64,000 nucleotides of DNA from an uncultured Eubacteriales bacterium (GTDB lineage Bacteria; Bacillota; Clostridia; Christensenellales; Aristaeellaceae): the NCBI GenBank assembly GCA_902793605.1, contig CADBEB010000008.1, positions 22,773 through 86,772 on the forward strand, written 5' to 3'. A program made the position numbers and the translations under genes. Below the pieces are notes generated by a model. It worked only from the letters and a program-made list of their open reading frames with translations, was not told the DNA's origin and did no database searches. Of the stretch, positions 9,268 to 17,814 are shown one piece after another. Position 1 is the stretch's first letter. Each line of letters opens with the position of its first letter.

Positions 9268-9293
9268 CGAAAACGTTACCGTTACCGTTTCCG
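9268..9293 (+). promoter_or_regulatory. Putative LacI-family operator (autoregulation)
   Basis: A 26-bp imperfect palindrome, from CGAAAACG on the left to CGTTTCCG on the right, around a core with two direct copies of GTTACC. LacI/MalR-type operators commonly contain an AACG..CGTT-like core. The position directly at the predicted transcription start suggests autorepression of the regulator gene and its operon. The regulator assignment is inference. Confidence 0.6.
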
Positions 9294-9323
9294 GAAATCT
9301 GCAAAAACGGAGGTAATACAACC

Positions 9324-10340
9324 ATGAAAGTCTATACGATCCGGGACATCGCCGAAATGGCCGGGGTTTCCGTCACCACGGTCAGCCGCGTCCTGAATCA
9401 CCGGCCGGACGTTAACCAGGCTACACGCAAAAAGGTGGAAGAGATCATCCGCGACTGCCATTTTGTCGGCAACTCCAACGCGAGGGGCCTGAAACAGGGA
9501 AACGAAGTGATCGGCGTGGTGATCCGCGGACGCTCCAATCCATTCCTCAGTTCCCTGGCTGAAGCGATCCTCGACCGGGCGGATACAGTGCCCGACAATT
9601 TTGTGACCGAGTACATCGACGAAAAGGACGATGAGTTCCAGACCGCCGTCCGGATGACCCGGCAGAATCATGTCAAGGGACTGATCTTTGTCGGCAGCCT
9701 GATCGACGACCGGGTCCGCGCGATTAAGGGGATGGACGTACCGATGGTTTTCACCACCGTCAACGCCGAAACGGCAGCCCTGCCCCGTGCCTCTTCCATC
9801 GCTGTGGACGATCGCGCCATGGGCCGGCTGGTCGCCGAGGAGCTCCTCTCCCTCGGACATACGCGGATAGCTGTTTTCGGGTCCAATCCGGTTGCGGGAG
9901 ACTCGCTTGCCATGCGTTTTTCAGGCTTCTGTGAAGCTTTTGCGGAGCGTGGTCTCACCTATGACAAAACGCTGTATCGCGAAACCCGGTTCTCCTATGA
10001 TGCCGGGTATGAAGTCGCAAAGGTTTTCTTCGAGGAACGCCCGGACGCCACAGCGCTCTTTGCCATGAGCGATACGGTCGCAGTCGGCGCGATCCGCGCG
10101 CTGAAGGATCTCGGGCGCTCCGTTCCCGGGGATGTCAGCATCGTCGGTTTTGACGGGATCGACATCAGCCGGTTCATGGTACCGCGCCTGACCACGGTCG
10201 AACAGCCCGTCGGCGAGATCGCCCGCCGCAGTGTCAATCTCCTCCTGGACATGATGGAAAAGAGAGCTGCCCCGCGCCACATCCTGGTGGAGGCCCTGTT
10301 CCGGAAGCGCGAATCCATCGCCCAATGTTCACGCACCTGA
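9324..10340 (+). CDS. LacI-family transcriptional regulator (MalR-like by context)
   Basis: A DNA-binding regulator of 338 residues. The N-terminal LacI helix-turn-helix is clear (IRDIAEMAGVSVTTVSRVLN, residues 5-24) with the hinge around residues 45-60. The periplasmic-binding-protein-like effector domain follows (GVVIRGRSNPF..., ending with DVSIVGFDGIDIS and TTVEQP). The ATG at 9324 is preceded by GGAGG; upstream in-frame codons run through the promoter and operator. It is cotranscribed with malQ and glgP (20-bp and 17-bp gaps), so the effector is probably a maltodextrin or a sugar phosphate. Regulation of starch or glycogen use is inference from context. Confidence 0.92.
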   Translation: MKVYTIRDIAEMAGVSVTTVSRVLNHRPDVNQATRKKVEEIIRDCHFVGNSNARGLKQGNEVIGVVIRGRSNPFLSSLAEAILDRADTVPDNFVTEYIDEKDDEFQTAVRMTRQNHVKGLIFVGSLIDDRVRAIKGMDVPMVFTTVNAETAALPRASSIAVDDRAMGRLVAEELLSLGHTRIAVFGSNPVAGDSLAMRFSGFCEAFAERGLTYDKTLYRETRFSYDAGYEVAKVFFEERPDATALFAMSDTVAVGAIRALKDLGRSVPGDVSIVGFDGIDISRFMVPRLTTVEQPVGEIARRSVNLLLDMMEKRAAPRHILVEALFRKRESIAQCSRT

Positions 10341-10360
10341 TTGAAAGGTAGGTATTGTTC

Positions 10361-11833
10361 ATGCGTACCAGCGGCATCCTGATGCATATTTCCTCCCTTC
10401 CTTCTCCCGGCGGCATCGGCTCTATGGGGCAGGAAGCATACGAGTTTGCGGATTTCCTGCAGGCTTCCGGAATGACCATCTGGCAGGTACTCCCTGTCGG
10501 TCCGACCGGTTATGGCGAGAGTCCTTACCAGTCTTCCTCCGTCTTTGCAGGCAACCCGCTGCTGATCTCCTGTGAACGGCTCCGTGAAGAAGGTCTCCTG
10601 CAATTCACGGATGAAGAGGAATTCCAGCCGGAGGATCCGGAAACCGTCGATTACGAATCCGTCCGGAAGAACAAGGACATGCTCCTGCGCCGCTGTTTCG
10701 CGCAGTCCGCCGGAAGGCTCAGCGGCCAGATCCGGGAATTTGTGTCCATGAACCCCTGGGTGGAGGATTTTGCCCTCTTCACCGCGGTCAAGAATCATTT
10801 TGATCAGGTCATGTGGACCAAATGGCCCGATGAAGGCATCCGCTGCCGCCGGCCGGAAGCCGTGAAGAAATACTCAGAACTGCTCCGCAGTGAGATCGAA
10901 TACCATATCTTCTGCCAGTATCTGTTCCGCCGCCAGTGGTTCGATCTTAAAAAATACTGCAATGACCGATCGATCCTGCTCTTCGGGGATATGCCCATCT
11001 ATGTAGCAGAAGATTCAGCCGACACATGGACGCACCCGGAGATCTTCCAGCTGGACCGGGGCCTGATCCCGAAAAAGGTCGCCGGCGTTCCCCCGGATTA
11101 CTTCTCGGAGGACGGCCAGCTCTGGGGTAATCCGCTCTACCGCTGGACCTATCTCCGTTTCTGCCGGCACTTTGACTGGTGGGTGGACCGGATGCGCGGC
11201 ATGGCCGAGCTGTATGATATGATCCGGATCGATCATTTTATCGGCTTTGCCAATTACTATTCCGTAAAGCACGGCATGCCAAACGCCCGGAAGGGCAAAT
11301 GGGTCATCGGTCCCGGAAAGTCGCTCTTCAAGCGTCTGAACAGGGAAGTCCCGGGGATCCGCATCATCGCCGAAGATCTCGGCTGTGTCAACGCCAGGGT
11401 TCGCCGCCTGCTGAACTGGTGCGGATATCCCGGCATGAAAGTACTGACCTTCGGCTTCGATTCGGATGAGACCAACCCGCACCATCCGGATAATTACAGT
11501 GAAAACACGGTCGCCTATACCGGCACCCATGACAACGATACGACGCGCGGCTGGGCTGAAAAGGCGGATCCGAAAGTCCTTGCCTACGCGGAAAAAACGC
11601 TGGGTTTCAAAACGCCTGAGGAAGCGCCTGACGCCTTTATCCGTTTCCTTTTCAGAGGCCCCTGCGATACGGTGATCATCCCGATGCAGGACATCCTCGG
11701 TCTGGACGGCTCCGCGCGTATGAACTATCCCGGCACGATCGGCGGAAACTGGCTCTGGCGCATGAAACCGGACATGCTTTCCCTGGACCTGTCCATGAAA
11801 TACTACCGGCTGAACAAAGAAACCAACAGATAA
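10361..11833 (+). CDS. malQ: 4-alpha-glucanotransferase (amylomaltase)
   Basis: GH77 enzyme transferring alpha-1,4-glucan segments between maltodextrins, releasing glucose and giving longer chains for phosphorylase. The N-terminus (RTSGILMHISSLPSPGGIGSMG) is the family signature. The catalytic nucleophile region reads IRIDHFIGF and the acid/base region IIAEDLG. The C-terminal TGTHDNDT motif is also conserved. The ATG at 10361 aligns with the family; a TTG six bases upstream is less likely. At 490 residues it is full length. It acts in the cytoplasm alongside the glgP product encoded 17 bp downstream. Confidence 0.95.
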   Translation: MRTSGILMHISSLPSPGGIGSMGQEAYEFADFLQASGMTIWQVLPVGPTGYGESPYQSSSVFAGNPLLISCERLREEGLLQFTDEEEFQPEDPETVDYESVRKNKDMLLRRCFAQSAGRLSGQIREFVSMNPWVEDFALFTAVKNHFDQVMWTKWPDEGIRCRRPEAVKKYSELLRSEIEYHIFCQYLFRRQWFDLKKYCNDRSILLFGDMPIYVAEDSADTWTHPEIFQLDRGLIPKKVAGVPPDYFSEDGQLWGNPLYRWTYLRFCRHFDWWVDRMRGMAELYDMIRIDHFIGFANYYSVKHGMPNARKGKWVIGPGKSLFKRLNREVPGIRIIAEDLGCVNARVRRLLNWCGYPGMKVLTFGFDSDETNPHHPDNYSENTVAYTGTHDNDTTRGWAEKADPKVLAYAEKTLGFKTPEEAPDAFIRFLFRGPCDTVIIPMQDILGLDGSARMNYPGTIGGNWLWRMKPDMLSLDLSMKYYRLNKETNR

Positions 11834-11850
11834 CGGAGGAAGAACACAGA

Positions 11851-14190
11851 ATGAATGCCAAGCAATTGATGAAGGATGCTGAGCAGCGCCTGATGACCGA
11901 ATGCCACAAGGAACTTCCGCAGGCGACCGCCGCGGAACTCCACAACGCGCTTTCCGGCGCCGCCATGGACGCGCTTGCCCCCCTCTGGGCAAAAAAGGAA
12001 GCTGAGCGTTTCCCCCGCCGCCAGGCAGCTTACCTGTCCATGGAATTCCTGGTCGGCCGGCTGATCTATAACAACCTGTACTGTATGGGCCTGCTGGATG
12101 AAGTCCGGGACCTGCTGAAAGCAAAAGGCGTCGATATCGCGCTGCTGGAAGACGTTGAGGACGACGCTTTCGGTAACGGCGGCCTCGGCCGTCTGGCAGC
12201 CTGCTTCCTGGACAGCGCCGTCACCTGCAATGTGCCGCTGACCGGCTATGGCCTGCGTTTCCGCTACGGCCTGTTCAAACAGGACTTCGTGGACGGCCGC
12301 CAGGTCGAAGAACCGGATGACTGGTCAAAGTTCGGCGATCCATGGTCTATCCGCCGCCCGGATGAAGCCGTCGTCGTTCCCATGAAGACCGGCGATGTGC
12401 TCGCTGTTCCCTATGATATGCCGGTCGTCGGCTTCGGCGCGAAGAATATCGGCACGCTCCGTCTCTGGCAGACTGAAAGCCTCCATGAGATCGACTTTGC
12501 CCTCTTCAATTCCCAGAACTACCCGAAGGCTGCCGCAGACAAGAACAAGGCCGAGGATATCACCAAGTTCCTCTATCCCAACGACACCCGTCGGGAAGGC
12601 AAACAGCTGCGCGTCCGCCAGCAGTATGTTCTGGTCTCCGCGACCATGCAGGATATCCTGCGGGGATACCGGAAACGCCATGGCAGCGACTATTCCTTCT
12701 TTGCGAAGGAAGTAGCCGCCCAACTGAATGATACCCATCCCACAATGGCAATCCCGGAACTGATCCGCCTGCTGGGCGAGGACGGGGTTCCCTTTGAACA
12801 GGCTTTCCTGATCGCACGGGACACCTTTGCTTATACCAACCATACCGTCATGCAGGAAGCCCTGGAAAAGTGGGACCTGAGCCTGCTCTCCTCCGTCTGC
12901 CCGCAGATCGTTTCCATCATCCGGAAGATCGACGCCCGTTTCCGGAAAGAGATGAAGAAGCTCGGGAAAGAGATCACTCCTTCCCTGTGCATCGTCCTGG
13001 ACGGACGGGTACATATGGCGGAGCTGGCCGTCTACGCGACCCACGCCACCAATGGCGTTGCCGCCCTGCACAGTGAAATCCTGAAGAACGATCTTTTTGC
13101 CGACTGGTATGCCATCTGGCCGGAACGCTTCCAGAACAAGACCAACGGCATCACCCAGCGCCGCTGGCTGGGTCTGTGCAATCCCGAACTCTGCAGGCTG
13201 ATCACCGATCAGATCGGTCCGGGCTTTGAGACGGACCTGGACCTGCTGAAAAAGCTGGTCCCGAAGATCAACGCCTCCCTTTGCAACAAGTTCCGTACCG
13301 TGAAGAAAACAAAGAAGAAGCAGCTGGCCGCCGAGATCAGCCGCCGGGAGGGTGTCACCCTGGATCCGGACATGGTCTTTGACGTGCAGGTAAAGCGCCT
13401 GCATGAATACAAACGCCAGTTCATGAACGCCCTGAGCATCCTCGCGATCTACGACCAGCTGAAACGCGGCCAGCTCAGGGATCTGCCGCCGGTCGCCTTC
13501 ATCTTCGGCGCCAAGGCAGCACCGGGCTATGACCGGGCCAAAGCGGTCATCCACTGGATCAACATGATCGCAGATAAGGTCAACAACGATCCGAAGACCA
13601 GGGACCGCCTGAAGGTCGTCTTCGTCCGGAACTATAACTGCTCCTGGGCGGAGAAGATCATCCCTGCCGCGGACATCTCCGAGCAGATCTCCCCTGCCGG
13701 AACGGAAGCATCCGGCACCGGCAACATGAAGCTCATGCTCAACGGTGCCGTAACCCTCGGCACCTTCGACGGGGCGAATGTGGAGATCGTCGAGGAGGCA
13801 GGCAGGGAGAACAATTATATCTTCGGCGCCACGGTGGAAGAACTGGAAAAGATCAAAGCCACCTATGACCCGAAGGCGATCTATAAGAAGAACGCCCTGC
13901 TCCGCCGGGCCCTGGACACCCTGACCGACGGCACCTTCCCGGATGACGACGGCGCGCTGAAAGAACTGCACGACGCGATTCTCAAAGGTGCGTCCTGGCA
14001 CAAGCCGGATCATTACTTTGTCATGAAGGATTTTGACAGTTACTACGAGGCCAAGCTGCAGGCTATCCGCGACGCGAAGCAGGACGAGAACGCCTTTGCC
14101 CGGAAGTGCCTGATGAACGTAGCCTGCGCCGGTAAGTTCTCCTCCGACCGGACCATCCGCCAGTACGCGAAGGAAATCTGGTCGGTCTGA
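11851..14190 (+). CDS. glgP: Glycogen/maltodextrin phosphorylase
   Basis: GT35 phosphorylase releasing glucose-1-phosphate from alpha-1,4-glucans using orthophosphate and pyridoxal phosphate. Family motifs include YLSMEFLVGRLIYNN near residue 62, GNGGLGRLAACF around residue 108, and the PLP-lysine segment EASGTGNMKLMLNG with Lys at 627. At 779 residues it is full length and slightly shorter than enterobacterial enzymes. GGAGG precedes the ATG. It is the last gene of the lacI-malQ-glgP unit. Its stop is only 3 bp from the stop of the convergent antiporter operon, with no recognisable terminator between them. Confidence 0.95.
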   Translation: MNAKQLMKDAEQRLMTECHKELPQATAAELHNALSGAAMDALAPLWAKKEAERFPRRQAAYLSMEFLVGRLIYNNLYCMGLLDEVRDLLKAKGVDIALLEDVEDDAFGNGGLGRLAACFLDSAVTCNVPLTGYGLRFRYGLFKQDFVDGRQVEEPDDWSKFGDPWSIRRPDEAVVVPMKTGDVLAVPYDMPVVGFGAKNIGTLRLWQTESLHEIDFALFNSQNYPKAAADKNKAEDITKFLYPNDTRREGKQLRVRQQYVLVSATMQDILRGYRKRHGSDYSFFAKEVAAQLNDTHPTMAIPELIRLLGEDGVPFEQAFLIARDTFAYTNHTVMQEALEKWDLSLLSSVCPQIVSIIRKIDARFRKEMKKLGKEITPSLCIVLDGRVHMAELAVYATHATNGVAALHSEILKNDLFADWYAIWPERFQNKTNGITQRRWLGLCNPELCRLITDQIGPGFETDLDLLKKLVPKINASLCNKFRTVKKTKKKQLAAEISRREGVTLDPDMVFDVQVKRLHEYKRQFMNALSILAIYDQLKRGQLRDLPPVAFIFGAKAAPGYDRAKAVIHWINMIADKVNNDPKTRDRLKVVFVRNYNCSWAEKIIPAADISEQISPAGTEASGTGNMKLMLNGAVTLGTFDGANVEIVEEAGRENNYIFGATVEELEKIKATYDPKAIYKKNALLRRALDTLTDGTFPDDDGALKELHDAILKGASWHKPDHYFVMKDFDSYYEAKLQAIRDAKQDENAFARKCLMNVACAGKFSSDRTIRQYAKEIWSV

Positions 14191-14193
14191 CCT

Positions 14194-16335
14194 CTACCAG
14201 GAGACCAGCGCAAGGACGATCAACGCGAATACCAGGATGATCCCGATGCACAGCATCATCATCGCAAAAGAGAAATTGTCCGTTACCCTGGAAAGCGCCA
14301 TCACAGTAGCACGATAGGCAGGTTTCAGCCGCGGCTCGCGCAGGACCATGTCTTCTGTCTTCCGTTTTTCCTCACGCAGCACTGTACGGCGCAGCAAGAG
14401 GGTAAGTCTGTCAAGGCTCCCCTCCAGAACGCGGCCGATTGCTGACCCGATTAGCACGGCCGCTTTTGTTATCCTGCGGGTTACCGTGTTTTCACCCATC
14501 GCCTGGCTGATGGCAGATCCCGTCCAGACAGTCGCTCTGGAAATCTGCCGGATCGCCAGGTTTTCTCCCATCAGGCGGCTCAGTCCGATCGGAATCGCCA
14601 TCGGGAACCGCTTCAGCAGAAGATTCTCCCCAAGCAGCCGCGCGGGAAGGCTGAACACAGCGGGCAGCCATCTCAGCAGCAACGGGCGGTAGAATTGATC
14701 TTCCAGATCAAACTTGCCTGTAATATTCAGCTTTTTCTTCAGCAGGACCGGCCGGATAAAGCCGAGATACACCACCAGCCCGACGGACAGTGAGATCAGG
14801 GCTCCTTTCAGGTTTTCCCAGGCAAAAGCTTCCAGATGAACAGCATGCTCTCCGCTCATCACAGCGCCCAGTTTCAGGGCGAATTCCGGCAGTCCCATCA
14901 CGGGCAGAAATACGGCAGAACAGATCAGGACACCTGCGGACAGAGGCGTCAGATAAGGTTTTTCCCGGTCATAGGATGCCTGGACCGCCGGATCTGTATT
15001 GCGCTCAACAAACACGCAGAAGAACAGGCGCAGCATATAGGCAAAAGTCAGCCCGCCGGAGAACAGGAACAGGATTTCCGCGATACGGAGCAATCCGGCT
15101 CCTTCCACGCCCGCGGAGATCAGATGCGCGAGCCCTTCGTGCAGCAGCGTCTTCGACAGATAACCGTTCAGTCCGGGGACACCGCCGATCCCGATCACAC
15201 CTGCCGCAAAACAGATCTTAAGCAGCGGTTTGTTTCTTCCCCATCCGCGGATATCGTCCAGCCGGAGTTTATGCAGGTTCATCGCGACAGCGCCTGCGCT
15301 CAGGAACAGGAGCAGCTTCAGCAGCGAGTGATTCACCATATGCAGCAGCGCGCCGGTCAGCGCGAGCCCGGAAGCATGCGTTTCCCCGTATGAATTCGCC
15401 AGGATCATCGCGGCCAGGCCTGTCAGGATAAACCCGATCTGGGACATGGATGAGCATGCAAGCGTACGCTTTAGGTTTTCCGAAAAGACTGCCAATACTG
15501 CTCCAAGCACCATGGTGATCACTGCCAGAATCAGAAGAATCAGGCCAAAAACCCGGTCTCCGAAGAGGGCATGCAGCGTCAGCTGCAGGATCCCGAACAC
15601 TCCGACCTTCGTCAGCATGCCGGACAGCAGCGCGGATGCCGGGGCAGGCGCAACCGGATGGGCTTTGGGCAGCCAGATGTGGAGCGGAAACATACCCGCT
15701 TTCGCGCCGAAGCCGAGAAGAATGCATACACCTGCCGCAATCGCCCTTCGGCGGGATAATCCGGCAACCGCATTATTCAGTTCACTGAAGAACAGTGTTC
15801 CGGTCGCATCCCGCAAAAGCCAGATCCCCATCAGCAGGATCAGGCCTCCGATGACTGCGACCGCCAGATAAGTCTTTGCCGCGCAGATCGCGTCTTCTTC
15901 CCTCTCCTGCGCGACCCACGGGAAAGAACTCAGGGAGAGCATCTCAAAAAAGCAGAACGCGGTCAGGAAATCCGCGGAGAGAAACAGTCCCTCTGTCGCC
16001 CCGAGGGTGATCAATACAAAGAACCAGTAACCTGCGATCCCTTCCCGCTCATGCTTGAAATACTGCCGGCCAAAGAGTGTCGTAAAACACCAGAGCAGCG
16101 CAGCCAGCAGGCAATAGACCAGCCGGAAGCCATCCGCCCGGAAATGCAGGCCGCCTGGAAGAACAGCCGCCAGATCAAGCGGATCATGATACTTCCAGAG
16201 TAAAACTGCGAGCAGCAATTCCACCGCGGTAACCACTGAAGCCGCGATCTCAACCGCTTCATTCCGCTTTCGGCCGATCATCCAGACGATCGGTGCCGCA
16301 AGCATCGGGAAAAAGATCAGGCATGCAATCAACAT
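14194..16335 (-). CDS. Large proton/cation antiporter subunit (NuoL/M/N-MrpD family) with repeated C-terminal tail
   Basis: Polytopic membrane protein of 713 residues, the last gene of the Mrp/Mbh-like operon. The antiporter core covers about residues 1-500. It keeps the TM5 glutamate (Glu131 in FCFFEML), the TM7 lysine (Lys212 in FGAKAGMFPLH) and the TM8 lysine (Lys243 in GMLTKVGVF), the residues used for proton transfer in complex I and Mrp. The extra tail (about residues 500-713) is unusual: three amphipathic repeats around residues 565-640 carrying the motif GEN...R, then a basic stretch and a final transmembrane helix. The tail could act like a lateral anchoring helix (inference). The gene follows the 487-residue subunit by 14 bp. 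Confidence 0.85.
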   Translation of the reverse strand: MLIACLIFFPMLAAPIVWMIGRKRNEAVEIAASVVTAVELLLAVLLWKYHDPLDLAAVLPGGLHFRADGFRLVYCLLAALLWCFTTLFGRQYFKHEREGIAGYWFFVLITLGATEGLFLSADFLTAFCFFEMLSLSSFPWVAQEREEDAICAAKTYLAVAVIGGLILLMGIWLLRDATGTLFFSELNNAVAGLSRRRAIAAGVCILLGFGAKAGMFPLHIWLPKAHPVAPAPASALLSGMLTKVGVFGILQLTLHALFGDRVFGLILLILAVITMVLGAVLAVFSENLKRTLACSSMSQIGFILTGLAAMILANSYGETHASGLALTGALLHMVNHSLLKLLLFLSAGAVAMNLHKLRLDDIRGWGRNKPLLKICFAAGVIGIGGVPGLNGYLSKTLLHEGLAHLISAGVEGAGLLRIAEILFLFSGGLTFAYMLRLFFCVFVERNTDPAVQASYDREKPYLTPLSAGVLICSAVFLPVMGLPEFALKLGAVMSGEHAVHLEAFAWENLKGALISLSVGLVVYLGFIRPVLLKKKLNITGKFDLEDQFYRPLLLRWLPAVFSLPARLLGENLLLKRFPMAIPIGLSRLMGENLAIRQISRATVWTGSAISQAMGENTVTRRITKAAVLIGSAIGRVLEGSLDRLTLLLRRTVLREEKRKTEDMVLREPRLKPAYRATVMALSRVTDNFSFAMMMLCIGIILVFALIVLALVSW

Positions 16336-16349
16336 CGTTCATTCCGCCT

Positions 16350-17813
16350 CTAATATAAACCGTTCGCGATTCCTGTCAGCCATCCGATCACCGGTTTCTG
16401 GCAAATCCCGAAAACCAGATTGGCCAGTGTGAAGATGCAGATCGGCATCAGCATCCGCCAGTCTGCTTCGGATACCCCGGCAATCTTCGGCGATCCTTCT
16501 TTCCGGACCGGGAAATAGGCACGAACACTGACGCTCAGCGTATAGATCGCACAGAAAAACGCCGCCAGTAAAAGAGCTCCTGCGCCAAACCATGCCGCCG
16601 GTGTCCCGAGTTCCGTACCCGCCTGCAAAAGAAGCCATTTTGATACGAACCCGCTCAGCGGGGGAATACCGCTGAGGCTTAATGCCCCGATCGTATAGCA
16701 GGCGAAAGTGACCGGCATTTTTCTTCCCATGCCGTCCAGCTCATAGATGTATTCTTCACCCGAAACACAGATCACAGCGCCGGCGCACAGGAACAGGGAG
16801 ATCTTGATCACGCTGTGGAACAGCATATGGGCAATGCCGCCCAGCAGTCCGGCCGGCGTCATCAGTACAGCGCCGAAGATCATGTAGGAAAGATTGCTCA
16901 TCGTGGAAAAGGCCAGTCTTCGCTTGAATTTTCGCTGTCTCAGCGCCAGTGCCGCACCAATGACCATGGAGCATCCCGCGGTGATGACACATACATCCCG
17001 CACCCATGTCCCCGCCAGCATGCCCGGTCCGAACGTATACCAGGCGAGCCGGGTCACACTAAACATACCGGTATTCACCACCGCAACCGCGTGCAGCAGG
17101 GCCGTCACCGGCGTCGGCGCAACAGAGGCCGTCGGAAGCCATGGATAAAGCGGAAAGAGGGCAGCCTTTGTACCGAAGCCGAAAAAGCCCAGGAGGAAAG
17201 CGATTCGCATCAATTCAGGCGCGAAGCGGTTCATGGGTGTGCCGCCATAGGTGAAATCACCCCCGCCGCTCAATGTCACGAGCACAACGGGTACCAGGGC
17301 CAGTGCCGCGCCTCCCAGGCAGTATCTGAGGTATCGCTGGCCGGCGAACAGGCTGTCCCCGTCTTCCTTATGGGTCACAAGCGGGAGCGTCACCAGCGTC
17401 AGCATCTCATAAAACACATACAGTGTCACGACATTCGCTGAAAAAGCGGCGCCCAGCGTCACACCGTAAGTCATCAGGAAAAAATCGAAAAACCTGTCCT
17501 GACGTTCTTCCCGCTCCATATAGCTGAAAGCGTAAAGCATCACCGCCGGCCAAAGTGCAGACAGCATTCCCGCAAACAGGACAGCAAAACCGTCAATCCG
17601 GAACGCGATCGAAAAGTCGTCAATGAAAGAGTATACCTTAGCGGTTTCCCGTCCCGCAAGGCTGAGCAGGACAACTGTCAGGACGCTCGTCAGGACGGTC
17701 AGCAACATCAAAACCCTGTTGCGGCGGCCGGCATTCCTGACAGGATGTGCGAGCAGCGCAAACCCTCCCGCGATCGGCAGCAGCACAGGCATCAGAAGTA
17801 GAATCGGTGACAT
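16350..17813 (-). CDS. Proton/cation antiporter subunit (NuoL/MrpD family)
   Basis: Membrane protein of 487 residues with about 14 predicted helices, one of four large antiporter-like subunits in this operon. The TM5 glutamate (Glu136 in VFYEML) and TM7 lysine (Lys216 in FGTKAALFPLYPWLP) are kept. The TM8 position that carries lysine in the other three paralogues is Asn247 (HAVAVVNTGMF). That makes this segment NuoL-like, since NuoL also lacks the lysine. The discontinuous TM12 region has FVSKW. It lies 1 bp from its upstream neighbour, so translation is probably coupled. Ion specificity cannot be read from the sequence. Confidence 0.85.
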   Translation of the reverse strand: MSPILLLMPVLLPIAGGFALLAHPVRNAGRRNRVLMLLTVLTSVLTVVLLSLAGRETAKVYSFIDDFSIAFRIDGFAVLFAGMLSALWPAVMLYAFSYMEREERQDRFFDFFLMTYGVTLGAAFSANVVTLYVFYEMLTLVTLPLVTHKEDGDSLFAGQRYLRYCLGGAALALVPVVLVTLSGGGDFTYGGTPMNRFAPELMRIAFLLGFFGFGTKAALFPLYPWLPTASVAPTPVTALLHAVAVVNTGMFSVTRLAWYTFGPGMLAGTWVRDVCVITAGCSMVIGAALALRQRKFKRRLAFSTMSNLSYMIFGAVLMTPAGLLGGIAHMLFHSVIKISLFLCAGAVICVSGEEYIYELDGMGRKMPVTFACYTIGALSLSGIPPLSGFVSKWLLLQAGTELGTPAAWFGAGALLLAAFFCAIYTLSVSVRAYFPVRKEGSPKIAGVSEADWRMLMPICIFTLANLVFGICQKPVIGWLTGIANGLY

Positions 17814-17814
17814 C

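Noticed and set aside
14190..14220. Terminator between glgP and the antiporter operon
   Set aside because: Only a weak GGTCT/AGACC pairing without a T tract on either strand.
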